Of a DNA stretch of 55,748 nt, positions 48,720 to 55,748 are shown piece by piece; the stretch's first letter is position 1; every line of letters begins with the position of its first letter. The translations under genes and the position numbers were made by a program. The stretch covers positions 1-55,748 of the forward strand of contig CAKZNV010000053.1 in assembly GCA_937132085.1 (NCBI GenBank). Direction: 5' to 3'. Below the pieces are notes generated by a model. That model did no database searches, was not told the origin of the DNA, and saw only the letters and a list, made by a program, of their open reading frames with translations. This DNA is from an uncultured Rubritalea sp. Lineage in GTDB: Bacteria > Verrucomicrobiota > Verrucomicrobiia > Verrucomicrobiales > Akkermansiaceae.

Positions 48720-50686
48720 CGTTCGGTGCTAGGTGTTTGAGTAAACTTATAGGGATTATCTAGGTAATCTATGTCATCTCTACAAGGGATTGTTTTATTT
48801 AACTTATCAGAATTAAGGACAACATCAACATCTAAATTCATGATCTCAGCTGCACCTATACCGCTAACTCTAAACTGAAACCAAGTGGCTTCGTTAAGGT
48901 TAGCTGGTAACGATCCTAGATCAAGTGAGCAGAAAGATTTCTCAGGCAGAACCTTATCAGATGAGCACCACTCCTTCCAACCTTCTGAGGCATCCGTCAA
49001 GACCTCCACCTTGACCCGTGCCCCTCCGTCAAGAGAGAGTTCTAATACACCAGCTGATATAGATTTAGTGCTGCCAAAGTCTCCGAAATCTTTTCTTCCA
49101 GTTACTATCTCCCACTCGATAGGTATATCTTTAAGTTTAGTCTTGCACTTATCGTTACGATTACTTTTAACAGCATCCTTAGTTCTATGCTTAGTGAACT
49201 CAGTGAAGTATATGTTAGCGTCTTTGTCGCAAGTCACTGCTCCAAACATTGTTGCACAACTAACGTCATCGATATTCAACAGAGTGTCGAATCCTACGAT
49301 AGTTTCATCAGCTGTCCACAAACCTAACCATGCAGGAATTGGTGTTCGATCCTCCGTGTATCTCAGTGCTTGATCCCATACTACGAGTCCTTTACCGATT
49401 GGCTCAGTGGAAAGATAGTCGAGATCTGTGAAACCACATGAACACATAATTCGATGGTTATCCTTCCACTGAGAAATTGTAGTGCCATACAGTAGATGAC
49501 CTGAGTCTCCGTCTAACAGCGGCTGAACGTCTTGAGCTATGGTATTTATAAACTCATCCTTAAAAGTTCCTTCTCCTAAAGTAGTCTTGAGGAAGTGAAT
49601 GCCGAACTTAGATCGGAACACTTGATCACGAGGCAGTGCGTGAACTGCCTTTCTTCCCACTGCTGACACGTTATTGAGGATGTGTGATACTTGACGCTGT
49701 GTGTCCCAGCCATCACGCTCCTTCTTACCCTCACCAGAGAACTTTGTATCTCTACCGAAGATAGCGGTGTTATAGCTAACGACTCCTCTATCGTAGTAAG
49801 CTATAATCTCTCCTTGCCCGTTGGCAGAATTAAGTATAGGCAAGACAGCCATAGCTCTGAGCTGACCCAGGCTTGAGTTTGTGGACAGTGGTGGTGCGCT
49901 GGAAGCAAGCTGTTGCTCTTCCATTAAGAGTATGTCATCCGTAGACAGGGAGCCTCTTTTGTGGATGATGTCACTGACGTAGATACTATACGGTCCTTGC
50001 TGGTGGATTCTTCCGTGAGCGTAGATTCCTAAGCACGCAGAGTTGATGAGAAAGTTCTTGTGATTATCAAAATCAAAGGTGTCGTGTGAGTGTTGATCGA
50101 CATCCTCGCTGACTATCGGATCTTCAATACAAACTTCTATTCTCTGAAAACAACAATCCATCTGAGCACCGACCAGCTCTTTTGTTATCCTGTTAGATTC
50201 TGTTAGACGCTCAGCTATTGTTCCATTCTCTCCAAGACCAGGACTACAGACATAGGCTCCGTGACCTTCCCACCATGCGGTAGGTGTCTGAGGACTTTGA
50301 ATTATCAAGTAGTTCTCAGCTTGGTATAGGTTGACACTCTGACAATCGGTGTCGAGGCACTCTCCGTTTATTGTTGTAGTTTTTCCGAAGTCACTGTTAC
50401 ATACAAGAGAGTAGTAGAACTCACCGCCGGCAGCTATAACTAAGGCAGTCAAAGGACTGGCAAAGGGTTTGTGCGAAAGTCCTCTTGATGGGCTATAGAC
50501 AGTAGCACCCTGAATATGACCGTCTATTTTTAGGTCATGATGTATGAATCCAGGGCGTGTCCTAGCAACACCCTCAGAGAATGTCATGTTAGTCGCAGAC
50601 GCTAGCTTACCTTCGCCCAAGTTGAACGGGCTAGATTGCATATCCACGCCCGTAACTGATCTGTTTATGATATTTATTTTAGCCAT
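48710..50686 (-). CDS. Tail tubular protein B-like (T7 gp12-type nozzle)
   Basis: This 658-residue protein has the beta-rich layout of podovirus nozzle proteins. The start MAKINIINRSVTGVDMQSSP with FNLGEGKLASATNMTFSEGV and ARTRPGF is characteristic of these proteins, which begin with a strand-rich domain describing each chain as a propeller unit. It would form the nozzle at the tip of the short tail. It lies next to the tail tubular A-like gene and the small intermediate gene. Its ATG overlaps the glycosyltransferase stop by eight bases. Confidence 0.78.
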   Translation of the reverse strand: MAKINIINRSVTGVDMQSSPFNLGEGKLASATNMTFSEGVARTRPGFIHHDLKIDGHIQGATVYSPSRGLSHKPFASPLTALVIAAGGEFYYSLVCNSDFGKTTTINGECLDTDCQSVNLYQAENYLIIQSPQTPTAWWEGHGAYVCSPGLGENGTIAERLTESNRITKELVGAQMDCCFQRIEVCIEDPIVSEDVDQHSHDTFDFDNHKNFLINSACLGIYAHGRIHQQGPYSIYVSDIIHKRGSLSTDDILLMEEQQLASSAPPLSTNSSLGQLRAMAVLPILNSANGQGEIIAYYDRGVVSYNTAIFGRDTKFSGEGKKERDGWDTQRQVSHILNNVSAVGRKAVHALPRDQVFRSKFGIHFLKTTLGEGTFKDEFINTIAQDVQPLLDGDSGHLLYGTTISQWKDNHRIMCSCGFTDLDYLSTEPIGKGLVVWDQALRYTEDRTPIPAWLGLWTADETIVGFDTLLNIDDVSCATMFGAVTCDKDANIYFTEFTKHRTKDAVKSNRNDKCKTKLKDIPIEWEIVTGRKDFGDFGSTKSISAGVLELSLDGGARVKVEVLTDASEGWKEWCSSDKVLPEKSFCSLDLGSLPANLNEATWFQFRVSGIGAAEIMNLDVDVVLNSDKLNKTIPCRDDIDYLDNPYKFTQTPSTERWT

Positions 50687-51368
50687 CCGTTTCCTTTAAT
50701 CTTTTCAGCTTGTTTATTCTATTCATGAGGAACAGAACTCGTGCTCTACCTAACGTGTCCTTGCCGAACTGTCCAGCGTGATTGATTCCGTAGTTGAGGA
50801 ATGCGTAGGTCTCAAACTCTACATTAGCAGATGTTCCGCAAAACAATTTACCCATCTTAGATCTATAGCATGGGATGCCGAGTCTTTTTACAGCCCTAGC
50901 CATTCCTAGATCTTCTGGTCTATCCCACTTATCCTGCCTAAGTAGAAACTTAGTTACTCTCGTCAGAGCGTTCAGTGTCATATAGTATGCTGCACCGAAA
51001 AAGTAAGCATCGTTCAGTGTATGCGTAAATCCAACTACTTCATAGTCATCCACGTAAGGTGTAAGCCAATCCATCTTATTATGGATACAATCAACATCTA
51101 GTTTAATTACCGCTTCTGCGTTCTCCTCCTCAGCGGCGTTAAGTAAAGACATAGCTACACCGTTAGCGAGAGGCTTATCTCTATCCTTATCCCATACGAG
51201 GGGGTAGGTAGTAAGTCCCTCAGTATCGAACGGCTCGCTGTCTATATCGACTAGCGCGACAAGCTTCATACCGCTGTCTAGCTTGTTCCAAGATTCGATG
51301 AAGGGCTTGAGAAGCAGTCTGTCTGCGTGGCTTACTAGAACGCAAGCTAGAGTGTTAGTTAGTTTCAT
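50679..51368 (-). CDS. GT-A-fold glycosyltransferase-like protein
   Basis: This 229-residue protein has a GT2/GT-A-like start (ACVLVSHADRLLLKPFIESW) and a DxD metal motif (LDVDC, D91 and D93). C-terminal helices follow (LTRVTKFLLRQDKW). It would transfer an activated sugar, perhaps to a virion or tail protein made by neighbouring genes, since it is embedded in the late operon. There is no membrane anchor. Donor and acceptor are unknown. It differs from the GT29-like enzyme at 14175-14669. Confidence 0.72.
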   Translation of the reverse strand: MKLTNTLACVLVSHADRLLLKPFIESWNKLDSGMKLVALVDIDSEPFDTEGLTTYPLVWDKDRDKPLANGVAMSLLNAAEEENAEAVIKLDVDCIHNKMDWLTPYVDDYEVVGFTHTLNDAYFFGAAYYMTLNALTRVTKFLLRQDKWDRPEDLGMARAVKRLGIPCYRSKMGKLFCGTSANVEFETYAFLNYGINHAGQFGKDTLGRARVLFLMNRINKLKRLKETDG

Positions 51369-51369
51369 A

Positions 51370-52110
51370 TTATGTTGTTATTGTTATACGTAATTCATGA
51401 TCTACAGGAGAACCTCCTCCGTCCTCTATGCTTACGGTAGCTGTGATTTCTCCATTAGCCTGTTGCGTAGCGGTAGCGGATAGCCCTGATACATCAAACG
51501 TAGTGTTGCACGGTGATCCGAATGACACGTTACCTACTATCTCACCTAGCACCATATCCACGATCTCCTGTGGTGTTTGCGGCGGTGCGGTTATTACAGC
51601 AGGGTAGCTGTAGCTATCAGTAGCAGGACAGATAGCAACAGGATTAACCTTCACTCTAACTATGCTGACGTTGTATTGAACATCTGGATCTGGGATCTCG
51701 CTTGAGGTTTCTGGATCAGGTATCTCGCTTGAGGTTTCTGGATCAGGTATCTCGCTTGAGGTTTCTGGATCAGGTATCTCGCTTGAGGTCTCTGGATCTG
51801 GGATCTCGCTTGAGGTCTCTGGATCAGGTATCTCGCTTGAGGTCTCTGGATCTGGGTCAGGTATCGTAGTGTCTGGGTCAGGCACTGTAGTTGGCACAGG
51901 TATTCCAGGACCTGTTCCAGGCAAAGGAGGAATATAATCGGGAATGAAGCAACGCTCCTTCGGAGCAAACTCAGCTAGCTTGGGTGGCGTATCGCAAAAC
52001 ACGATCTTCTCATCAAACCTAGTATGGTTACACGGGTATACTCGCTGACCGTTCTCATCTACTAAGTGATAAAGTCCGTCTTCACCTGAATATTGCAGTC
52101 TATTCGGCAT
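51370..52110 (-). CDS. Fibre-associated protein with IPDPETSSE repeats
   Basis: This 246-residue protein has an N-terminal part (MPNRLQYSGEDGLYHLVDEN, then CFIPDYIPPLPGTGPG) and a Pro-rich tandem repeat of nine residues, IPDPETSSE, about six times (about residues 85-145, encoded by 27-bp repeats around 51690-51865). The C-terminus is beta-rich with GEITATVSIEDGGG. The repeat is likely an extended spacer between two folded ends. It is next to a collagen-like protein and probably forms part of a fibre or surface spacer. The repeat number may vary. Confidence 0.72.
   Translation of the reverse strand: MPNRLQYSGEDGLYHLVDENGQRVYPCNHTRFDEKIVFCDTPPKLAEFAPKERCFIPDYIPPLPGTGPGIPVPTTVPDPDTTIPDPDPETSSEIPDPETSSEIPDPETSSEIPDPETSSEIPDPETSSEIPDPETSSEIPDPDVQYNVSIVRVKVNPVAICPATDSYSYPAVITAPPQTPQEIVDMVLGEIVGNVSFGSPCNTTFDVSGLSATATQQANGEITATVSIEDGGGSPVDHELRITITT
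51690..51865 (-). repeat. 27-bp tandem repeat in the fibre gene
   Basis: Near-identical 27-bp units (GGTATCTCGCTTGAGGTTTC on the plus strand at each start) encode the IPDPETSSE repeat. Only a few silent or conservative changes are seen. Unequal recombination could change copy number and fibre length. Confidence 0.85.
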
Positions 52111-53170
52111 CAGCTAGAACCTCCTCATCTTCGGTGCGATGCCCTACAATGACGCAACTAGAGGACTCGTAAGATACAGCACCGAGCACAGTAGATCCAG
52201 CCAAAGCTATGAGAGTATATTGAGTCCCAGATGCTACGTCCACGTCCACAAAACTGATAGCATTGCTGGATCTCACATGACCGTTTGCACCCGTCTGATA
52301 TGCAGTAGCGGACTCAGCTAGGACTACTCCTCCTTTGAGAAGTCTTAGTGTTGGAGATACGTGAGCCGCTGTTCCTACATAAACCAAACCTACGTTTATT
52401 GTAACGCAGTCAAAGTCTTCGCTAGTGGTGACGATTGCTGTGTCCGTGGTATGGTCTAATCCCGCAGTTACTGCCAGCTGTGTTAGATCTAAAGAAACTG
52501 GTTCATCGCTGTTAACAAGCTGACCAGCTTTAATGATACCTCTAAACTTATCCATAACAGAAAGCTTAATGGTTTTAGTGGTCGGGTTAAAAGTAGCATC
52601 ATTCCCGTCCTGTCCGTTAGATCCAGCCGCACCCTGTGAAGGGTTGCCTGTGTCTTGTCCGTTGACAAACCAATTTCCATTGCCACCGATATACGGAGTA
52701 AAGCCGTCATGACCCATCAAACCTCTCGATGGGAAACCAGTGTCAAGGCTACCTAGATGCCAGTTACCGTTCAATCCAATAGTCGGGGTGATGCCAGCAG
52801 ACCCAGGATCTCCTTTGTCACCTTTCTCACCAGACCCCTCACCTGTTTGTCCAGCGCAAGAACACCAAGCTAGGATGCCTGTGTCACACTCCCCGAACAT
52901 CCATGTTCCCCATGCGCTTATATGCGGGGTAACACCATTGCTGCCATTAGATCCAGCCGCACCCTGTGAAGGGTTGCCTGTGTCTTGTCCGTCAATGAAC
53001 CAGTTTCCGTTCCCGCCTATCTGAGGGAAGTTAGGAGCGGGTGGTGTGTCTTCAGGCTGACTCTTGATAGTGGTGTCACAGCTACCGCACGGAGCCTCTG
53101 GGACTTCGGTAGATGGTGGTGTTGCAGTGAAGGATGTTTGATCACACCCGCATCCGTTGGTAGTAGCCAT
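52100..53170 (-). CDS. Tail-fibre-like protein with GNGNWF modules and collagen-like stretch
   Basis: This 356-residue protein begins with a Cys-rich part (CGCDQTS, CGSCDTT). Modules of the type GGNGNWFIDGQDTGNPSQG follow, at least four times with variation. A short Gly-X-Y stretch (GEKGDKGDPGSAG) interrupts them, and the end is a beta-rich domain (about residues 200-340). Similar GNGNW modules occur in phage fibre and surface proteins of gut-type bacteria. It probably binds host surface glycans. Two modules are almost identical in DNA (about 52622-52660 and 52951-52989). The ATG is just upstream of the lysis genes. Confidence 0.7.
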   Translation of the reverse strand: MATTNGCGCDQTSFTATPPSTEVPEAPCGSCDTTIKSQPEDTPPAPNFPQIGGNGNWFIDGQDTGNPSQGAAGSNGSNGVTPHISAWGTWMFGECDTGILAWCSCAGQTGEGSGEKGDKGDPGSAGITPTIGLNGNWHLGSLDTGFPSRGLMGHDGFTPYIGGNGNWFVNGQDTGNPSQGAAGSNGQDGNDATFNPTTKTIKLSVMDKFRGIIKAGQLVNSDEPVSLDLTQLAVTAGLDHTTDTAIVTTSEDFDCVTINVGLVYVGTAAHVSPTLRLLKGGVVLAESATAYQTGANGHVRSSNAISFVDVDVASGTQYTLIALAGSTVLGAVSYESSSCVIVGHRTEDEEVLADAE

Positions 53171-53188
53171 AATATTTTATAATTTTGT

Positions 53189-53824
53189 TTATTTGAGTAA
53201 AGAGAACTTCAGAATTTTCTTAGCTTCCATCCTCTTCAAGATTGCACCAGCTCCGATCTGTTTAGATATTGCAGTCGAAGACCATTTTCCGTCTGACACA
53301 TATTTTCCCTTACGCTCTATAGTAGTTCCTGCGTAAAGGTAGGGTGTCGGGACGGACCTATGATATTTCCAATAGCCTGTGCCGTTGTATCGCTCGATAG
53401 CCCACACTGTATCGAAGAGGTAAGACCAGCGAACGCTTCCCATGCTATCGTAAGCTAGAGCATCCTTGGCACTATCCTCCCATCGATACGGAGGCTTGCC
53501 CCATCTCGGACGACCTTTTGGAACCCACCGTGTTCTGCCACTGAGAGGGCTACCTTCATGCAGGTGATGTCTGAAAGATCCGCCACTCTCCATGTTGTGT
53601 AGGACTGCTATAATATACCAAGGAACCTGAGATTTGTTATCTACGCTCACATACCTACTTTTATTTTTAACTATACGAGATATAATGCGGTCAACTCTAG
53701 CTTTATTTCTAGGGCTAACTTTAGCATTCTCCCACCGCTGGACTCGTAAATCGTCTGACCTGTAGAAGTCAGCCTGACATAGAGAGCACAGAGCTATTAG
53801 AATGATAGTAATGAAGATACGCAT
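53189..53824 (-). CDS. Secreted muralytic enzyme (endolysin)
   Basis: This 211-residue protein starts with a signal peptide, or signal-anchor-release segment (residues 1-18, MRIFITIILIALCSLCQA). The mature part carries VPWYIIAVLHNMESGG (E79 a likely acid), then HEGSPLSGRT and YRWEDSAKDAL. Similar proteins in bacteria and phages are annotated as peptidoglycan hydrolases or lysozyme-like, but the bond cleaved is not certain. The start is ATG 53824; a longer frame to 53842 adds six residues. It overlaps the holin-like gene, and secretion does not then strictly need a holin. Confidence 0.78.
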   Translation of the reverse strand: MRIFITIILIALCSLCQADFYRSDDLRVQRWENAKVSPRNKARVDRIISRIVKNKSRYVSVDNKSQVPWYIIAVLHNMESGGSFRHHLHEGSPLSGRTRWVPKGRPRWGKPPYRWEDSAKDALAYDSMGSVRWSYLFDTVWAIERYNGTGYWKYHRSVPTPYLYAGTTIERKGKYVSDGKWSSTAISKQIGAGAILKRMEAKKILKFSLLK

Positions 53825-54174
53825 AGTAGCACAATGATGCATGAGATTAGTGTAGCAAACCAGTAGTGAACTAGCTGTGGTGTGAATTTAGTCCCAGTGA
53901 TGAGATCCCTCACTGCTCCAGACTCAGCTATTTCAGCCGCCTCTACAAACACTACAAGACGCACAATAGGGGCTACTACTGCGATGCTCGCAATTAGAAT
54001 AGCAGCATAGAATAATTCTAAGAACGGGCTAGGATCTTCTGAACCCATGCGCATGTATTTAACCATGAGAAGGACTAGTATTAGAATAGCCGCACCCTTG
54101 CTCCATAGAAGCAAGCCAACTGTTTTTAGTTTCACCAGCATATCACTGAGTGACTGTTTTATTTTTGTTTTCAT
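53797..54174 (-). CDS. Holin-like membrane protein
   Basis: This 125-residue protein has about three transmembrane segments (residues ~22-40 GLLLWSKGAAILILVLLMV, ~53-76 and ~104-123) and a Lys-rich N-terminus (MKTKIKQSLSDMLVKLK). The topology and location between spanin and endolysin fit a class I holin that forms the timed membrane lesion. The last 28 bases overlap the endolysin start, so they are coupled. Other small membrane proteins could look the same. Confidence 0.72.
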   Translation of the reverse strand: MKTKIKQSLSDMLVKLKTVGLLLWSKGAAILILVLLMVKYMRMGSEDPSPFLELFYAAILIASIAVVAPIVRLVVFVEAAEIAESGAVRDLITGTKFTPQLVHYWFATLISCIIVLLCVSSLLSF

Positions 54175-54178
54175 AAAT

Positions 54179-54823
54179 CTATCTAATCTTTATTTTGAGG
54201 ACGATGTAGACTACTGTAGCCACCAACAATATCCAGAAGAACCACACGTATTTCATACGACTCTCGGCTCTCTCTTTGTAGGTCTCGTCTAAAGTTTTTG
54301 CTTTCACCATGACCTTGACCAGCTCACGCAGCTTCTCCTTCTCGTCCTCTGCCTTGGCAACCGTAACGTCATGCTCAGAGACCTCCCCCTCAAGCTTCGT
54401 CAAATCATCCTTGAGATCATCTATGTGGTCTAGTGCATTGGTCAGGCTTGTGTTGACATTGTCGTTAGATTCTCTGAGACGGATAATGACTCCTTCGTAG
54501 CGTAACTTGAGATGATCGAAGACTACTCTAGTCTCTTCTTCCAGGCTCTCGATCTTGGTAGCGAAGTCCTTGTTTATACTCTCAAGGTCAGCTATCTGTT
54601 TCTTAGATTCTTTGTTCGCAAGCTCAGCACTAGAGACAGAGTTATCTACTCTAGTAGCTGTAGTGCTAACTACCTCCACTACTTTAACTATCTTCTCTAC
54701 GCTAGGTCTGTCAGTCTCTACAGGAGTAGCGATCTCGATAGCCCTTGAAGAAATAGGTTTAGAAGCACAACTAACCATCAAGGTGAGAGTTAGGAGCTGT
54801 AGAAGAATGTTAGCGTATTTCAT
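54179..54823 (-). CDS. Unimolecular spanin (u-spanin)-like protein
   Basis: This 214-residue protein has a lipoprotein signal (residues 1-19, with lipobox MVSC at C19), a long coiled coil (about 55-170, TKIESLEEETRVVFDHLKLR), and a C-terminal transmembrane segment (about 192-210, WFFWILLVATVVYIVLKIK). One protein with an outer-membrane lipid anchor and an inner-membrane span is the definition of a u-spanin, which fuses the two membranes in the last step of lysis. A diderm host is therefore expected. It lies just upstream of the holin-like gene. Confidence 0.82.
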   Translation of the reverse strand: MKYANILLQLLTLTLMVSCASKPISSRAIEIATPVETDRPSVEKIVKVVEVVSTTATRVDNSVSSAELANKESKKQIADLESINKDFATKIESLEEETRVVFDHLKLRYEGVIIRLRESNDNVNTSLTNALDHIDDLKDDLTKLEGEVSEHDVTVAKAEDEKEKLRELVKVMVKAKTLDETYKERAESRMKYVWFFWILLVATVVYIVLKIKIR

Positions 54824-54828
54824 GTTAT

Positions 54829-55437
54829 CTAAAGTATGTTGTTTCTTATTGCTTGAGCTTTCAATTTAATAAGTGTCTTGTCTTTTTCATCAAGTTTCCC
54901 TTCGTGTAGTGCAACGCTCATATAATAGAGCAAATTGCCTTTAACGCCAAGATAAATAATCATACTCTCAATCACCTTTTCTGCTTCATAGAAGCTTCTG
55001 AGCAACGATTTAGGCATGTCATCCACCAAATAAGTTACAGAATGGTCTCCTGATTGGTAGGTATCTAGTATCATCCGATTATAATACTCATCGACTTCAA
55101 TTTCTTGGTAATCTGAAAGTTTAAAATCTACATGACTCCCTATATCATCAACATAATAAAGTGATGTTGCGAAATATGGTTTTCCTGCTGATGGAAAACC
55201 GCCACAATTATGACCTTTAAATACACATACCCTGTCAGATGGAGTATTGTTTTTTATGTAGCTCAGGTGTTTGAATATGTTAGCGATTTTAAATCTTTCA
55301 GCTATTATTCTTTTTTCGTTATTCTTTGATTTAACTGACTCTCGCCAAGGTAAATAAAATTTCAGAAAAGCAAAAACAACTCCACCAAATCCTGCCAAAC
55401 TAGCTAATGCTGTTATTAGCTTTATCCAATTATCCAT
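54829..55437 (-). CDS. Membrane-anchored hypothetical protein upstream of the spanin
   Basis: This 202-residue protein has one N-terminal transmembrane segment (residues ~8-28, ITALASLAGFGGVVFAFLKF), then a soluble domain with one CVFKGHNCGG turn. The soluble part has the pattern of a GAF/PAS-like sensor, but I cannot support it. It lies directly before the u-spanin, so it may belong to the lysis or superinfection-exclusion group. The leader is A/T-rich. Confidence 0.65.
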   Translation of the reverse strand: MDNWIKLITALASLAGFGGVVFAFLKFYLPWRESVKSKNNEKRIIAERFKIANIFKHLSYIKNNTPSDRVCVFKGHNCGGFPSAGKPYFATSLYYVDDIGSHVDFKLSDYQEIEVDEYYNRMILDTYQSGDHSVTYLVDDMPKSLLRSFYEAEKVIESMIIYLGVKGNLLYYMSVALHEGKLDEKDKTLIKLKAQAIRNNIL

Positions 55438-55450
55438 GTTTTATTTTTCT

Positions 55451-55748
55451 TTAGTTTTCTATCTTCCAGAATACATCAGATAAATCACCTAGGTCGGATG
55501 ACACAATATCAAAGGTGGTACCGTCTACTATGTTAGCTACGTAAAGTTGACCTAGCGTGCCACCTACCCCTTGCCTTGACAACGATATGTTAGAACTAGA
55601 AGAAATGGTATCATTACTTATAGTCTTCGTCCCTGCCGCCAACGTCACTCTACCTGACTGTTCGTAACCTGCTGGCAGTGATCTATTCTCACCCCATTTC
55701 TGACTACTCATCACTGAGCTTCCAGTGGTGATTGTGTTTATTTTGTTG
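55451..55748 (-). CDS. Tail-spike C-terminal fragment, continues past window end
   Basis: The frame is open from the window edge and ends at 55451: 98 residues after one leftover base. It starts NKINTITTGSSVMSSQKWGE, then GRVTLAAGTKTI and LSRQGVGGTLGQLYVANI, the usual small C-terminal domain of phage spikes and fibres. One base of a codon at 55748 plus the two leftover bases at 1003 complete an AAC, so the two pieces read as one 570-residue spike if the genome is circular. The internal GTG at 55714 is not needed as a start. Confidence 0.78.
   Translation of the reverse strand, partial: NKINTITTGSSVMSSQKWGENRSLPAGYEQSGRVTLAAGTKTISNDTISSSSNISLSRQGVGGTLGQLYVANIVDGTTFDIVSSDLGDLSDVFWKIEN

Noticed and set aside
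1-55748. Phage-encoded single-subunit or N4-type RNA polymerase
   Set aside because: No protein shows polymerase motifs of that kind. The giant virion protein lacks them. Sigma70-like promoters suggest use of the host enzyme.

Overview
This window is almost entirely one tailed-phage genome of podovirus type. It has portal, large terminase, capsid, two T7 gp11/gp12-like tail-tube proteins, three large internal virion proteins, and no tail-tape or sheath genes. A short stretch at the left edge (1-1002) is a CRISPR array of 36-nt repeats and 30-nt spacers with no cas genes. Start codons rarely follow a Shine-Dalgarno sequence; most follow A/C-rich leaders. That suggests a host lineage that initiates without SD pairing (Bacteroidota or Verrucomicrobiota are possibilities), but the host cannot be fixed from this sequence.

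The array probably does not belong to the phage. The last array unit is followed at 1003 by phage tail-spike sequence. The minus-strand tail-spike frame breaks at 1003 with two bases of a codon left over. The right edge of the window (55748) supplies exactly the missing base and then 98 more in-frame residues that look like a tail-spike C-terminus. The simplest reading is a circular (or circularly permuted) phage genome of 1003-55748, 54,746 bp, opened inside the tail-spike gene. A host CRISPR array would be stitched on through a 30-nt spacer (1003-1032) that equals a protospacer in that gene. If so, the contig links this phage to a CRISPR-bearing host that has targeted it. A real array insertion in the phage is possible but less likely.

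The phage has two arms. The early arm runs rightward (about 16.4-38.4 kb). It starts at a strong sigma70-like promoter (16010-16038), passes small unknown genes, a probable replication origin (17931-18176), two structured non-coding regions, and a dozen small early genes. It then reaches the replication and recombination block: Sak4-like ATPase, SSB-like protein, RusA-like resolvase, DnaQ-like exonuclease, LigA-related/Cas4-like fusion, HTH protein, DEAD/DEAH helicase, DnaN-like clamp and family A DNA polymerase. A leftward primase-helicase and a small HTH regulator sit inside this arm at 26.3-28.9 kb. The late arm is all leftward. It runs from about 15.8 kb down through terminase, portal, scaffold, capsid and tail spike, across the circular junction, then through the lysis cassette, fibres, tail-tube proteins and ejection proteins to 38.4 kb, where it meets the polymerase arm tail to tail.

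There is no phage RNA polymerase, integrase or reverse transcriptase. Transcription therefore probably relies on the host polymerase, consistent with TTGACA/TTGACT-type promoters placed just after rho-independent terminators. Lysis uses a holin, a signal-peptide muralytic enzyme and a one-gene (unimolecular) spanin, so the host should be diderm.
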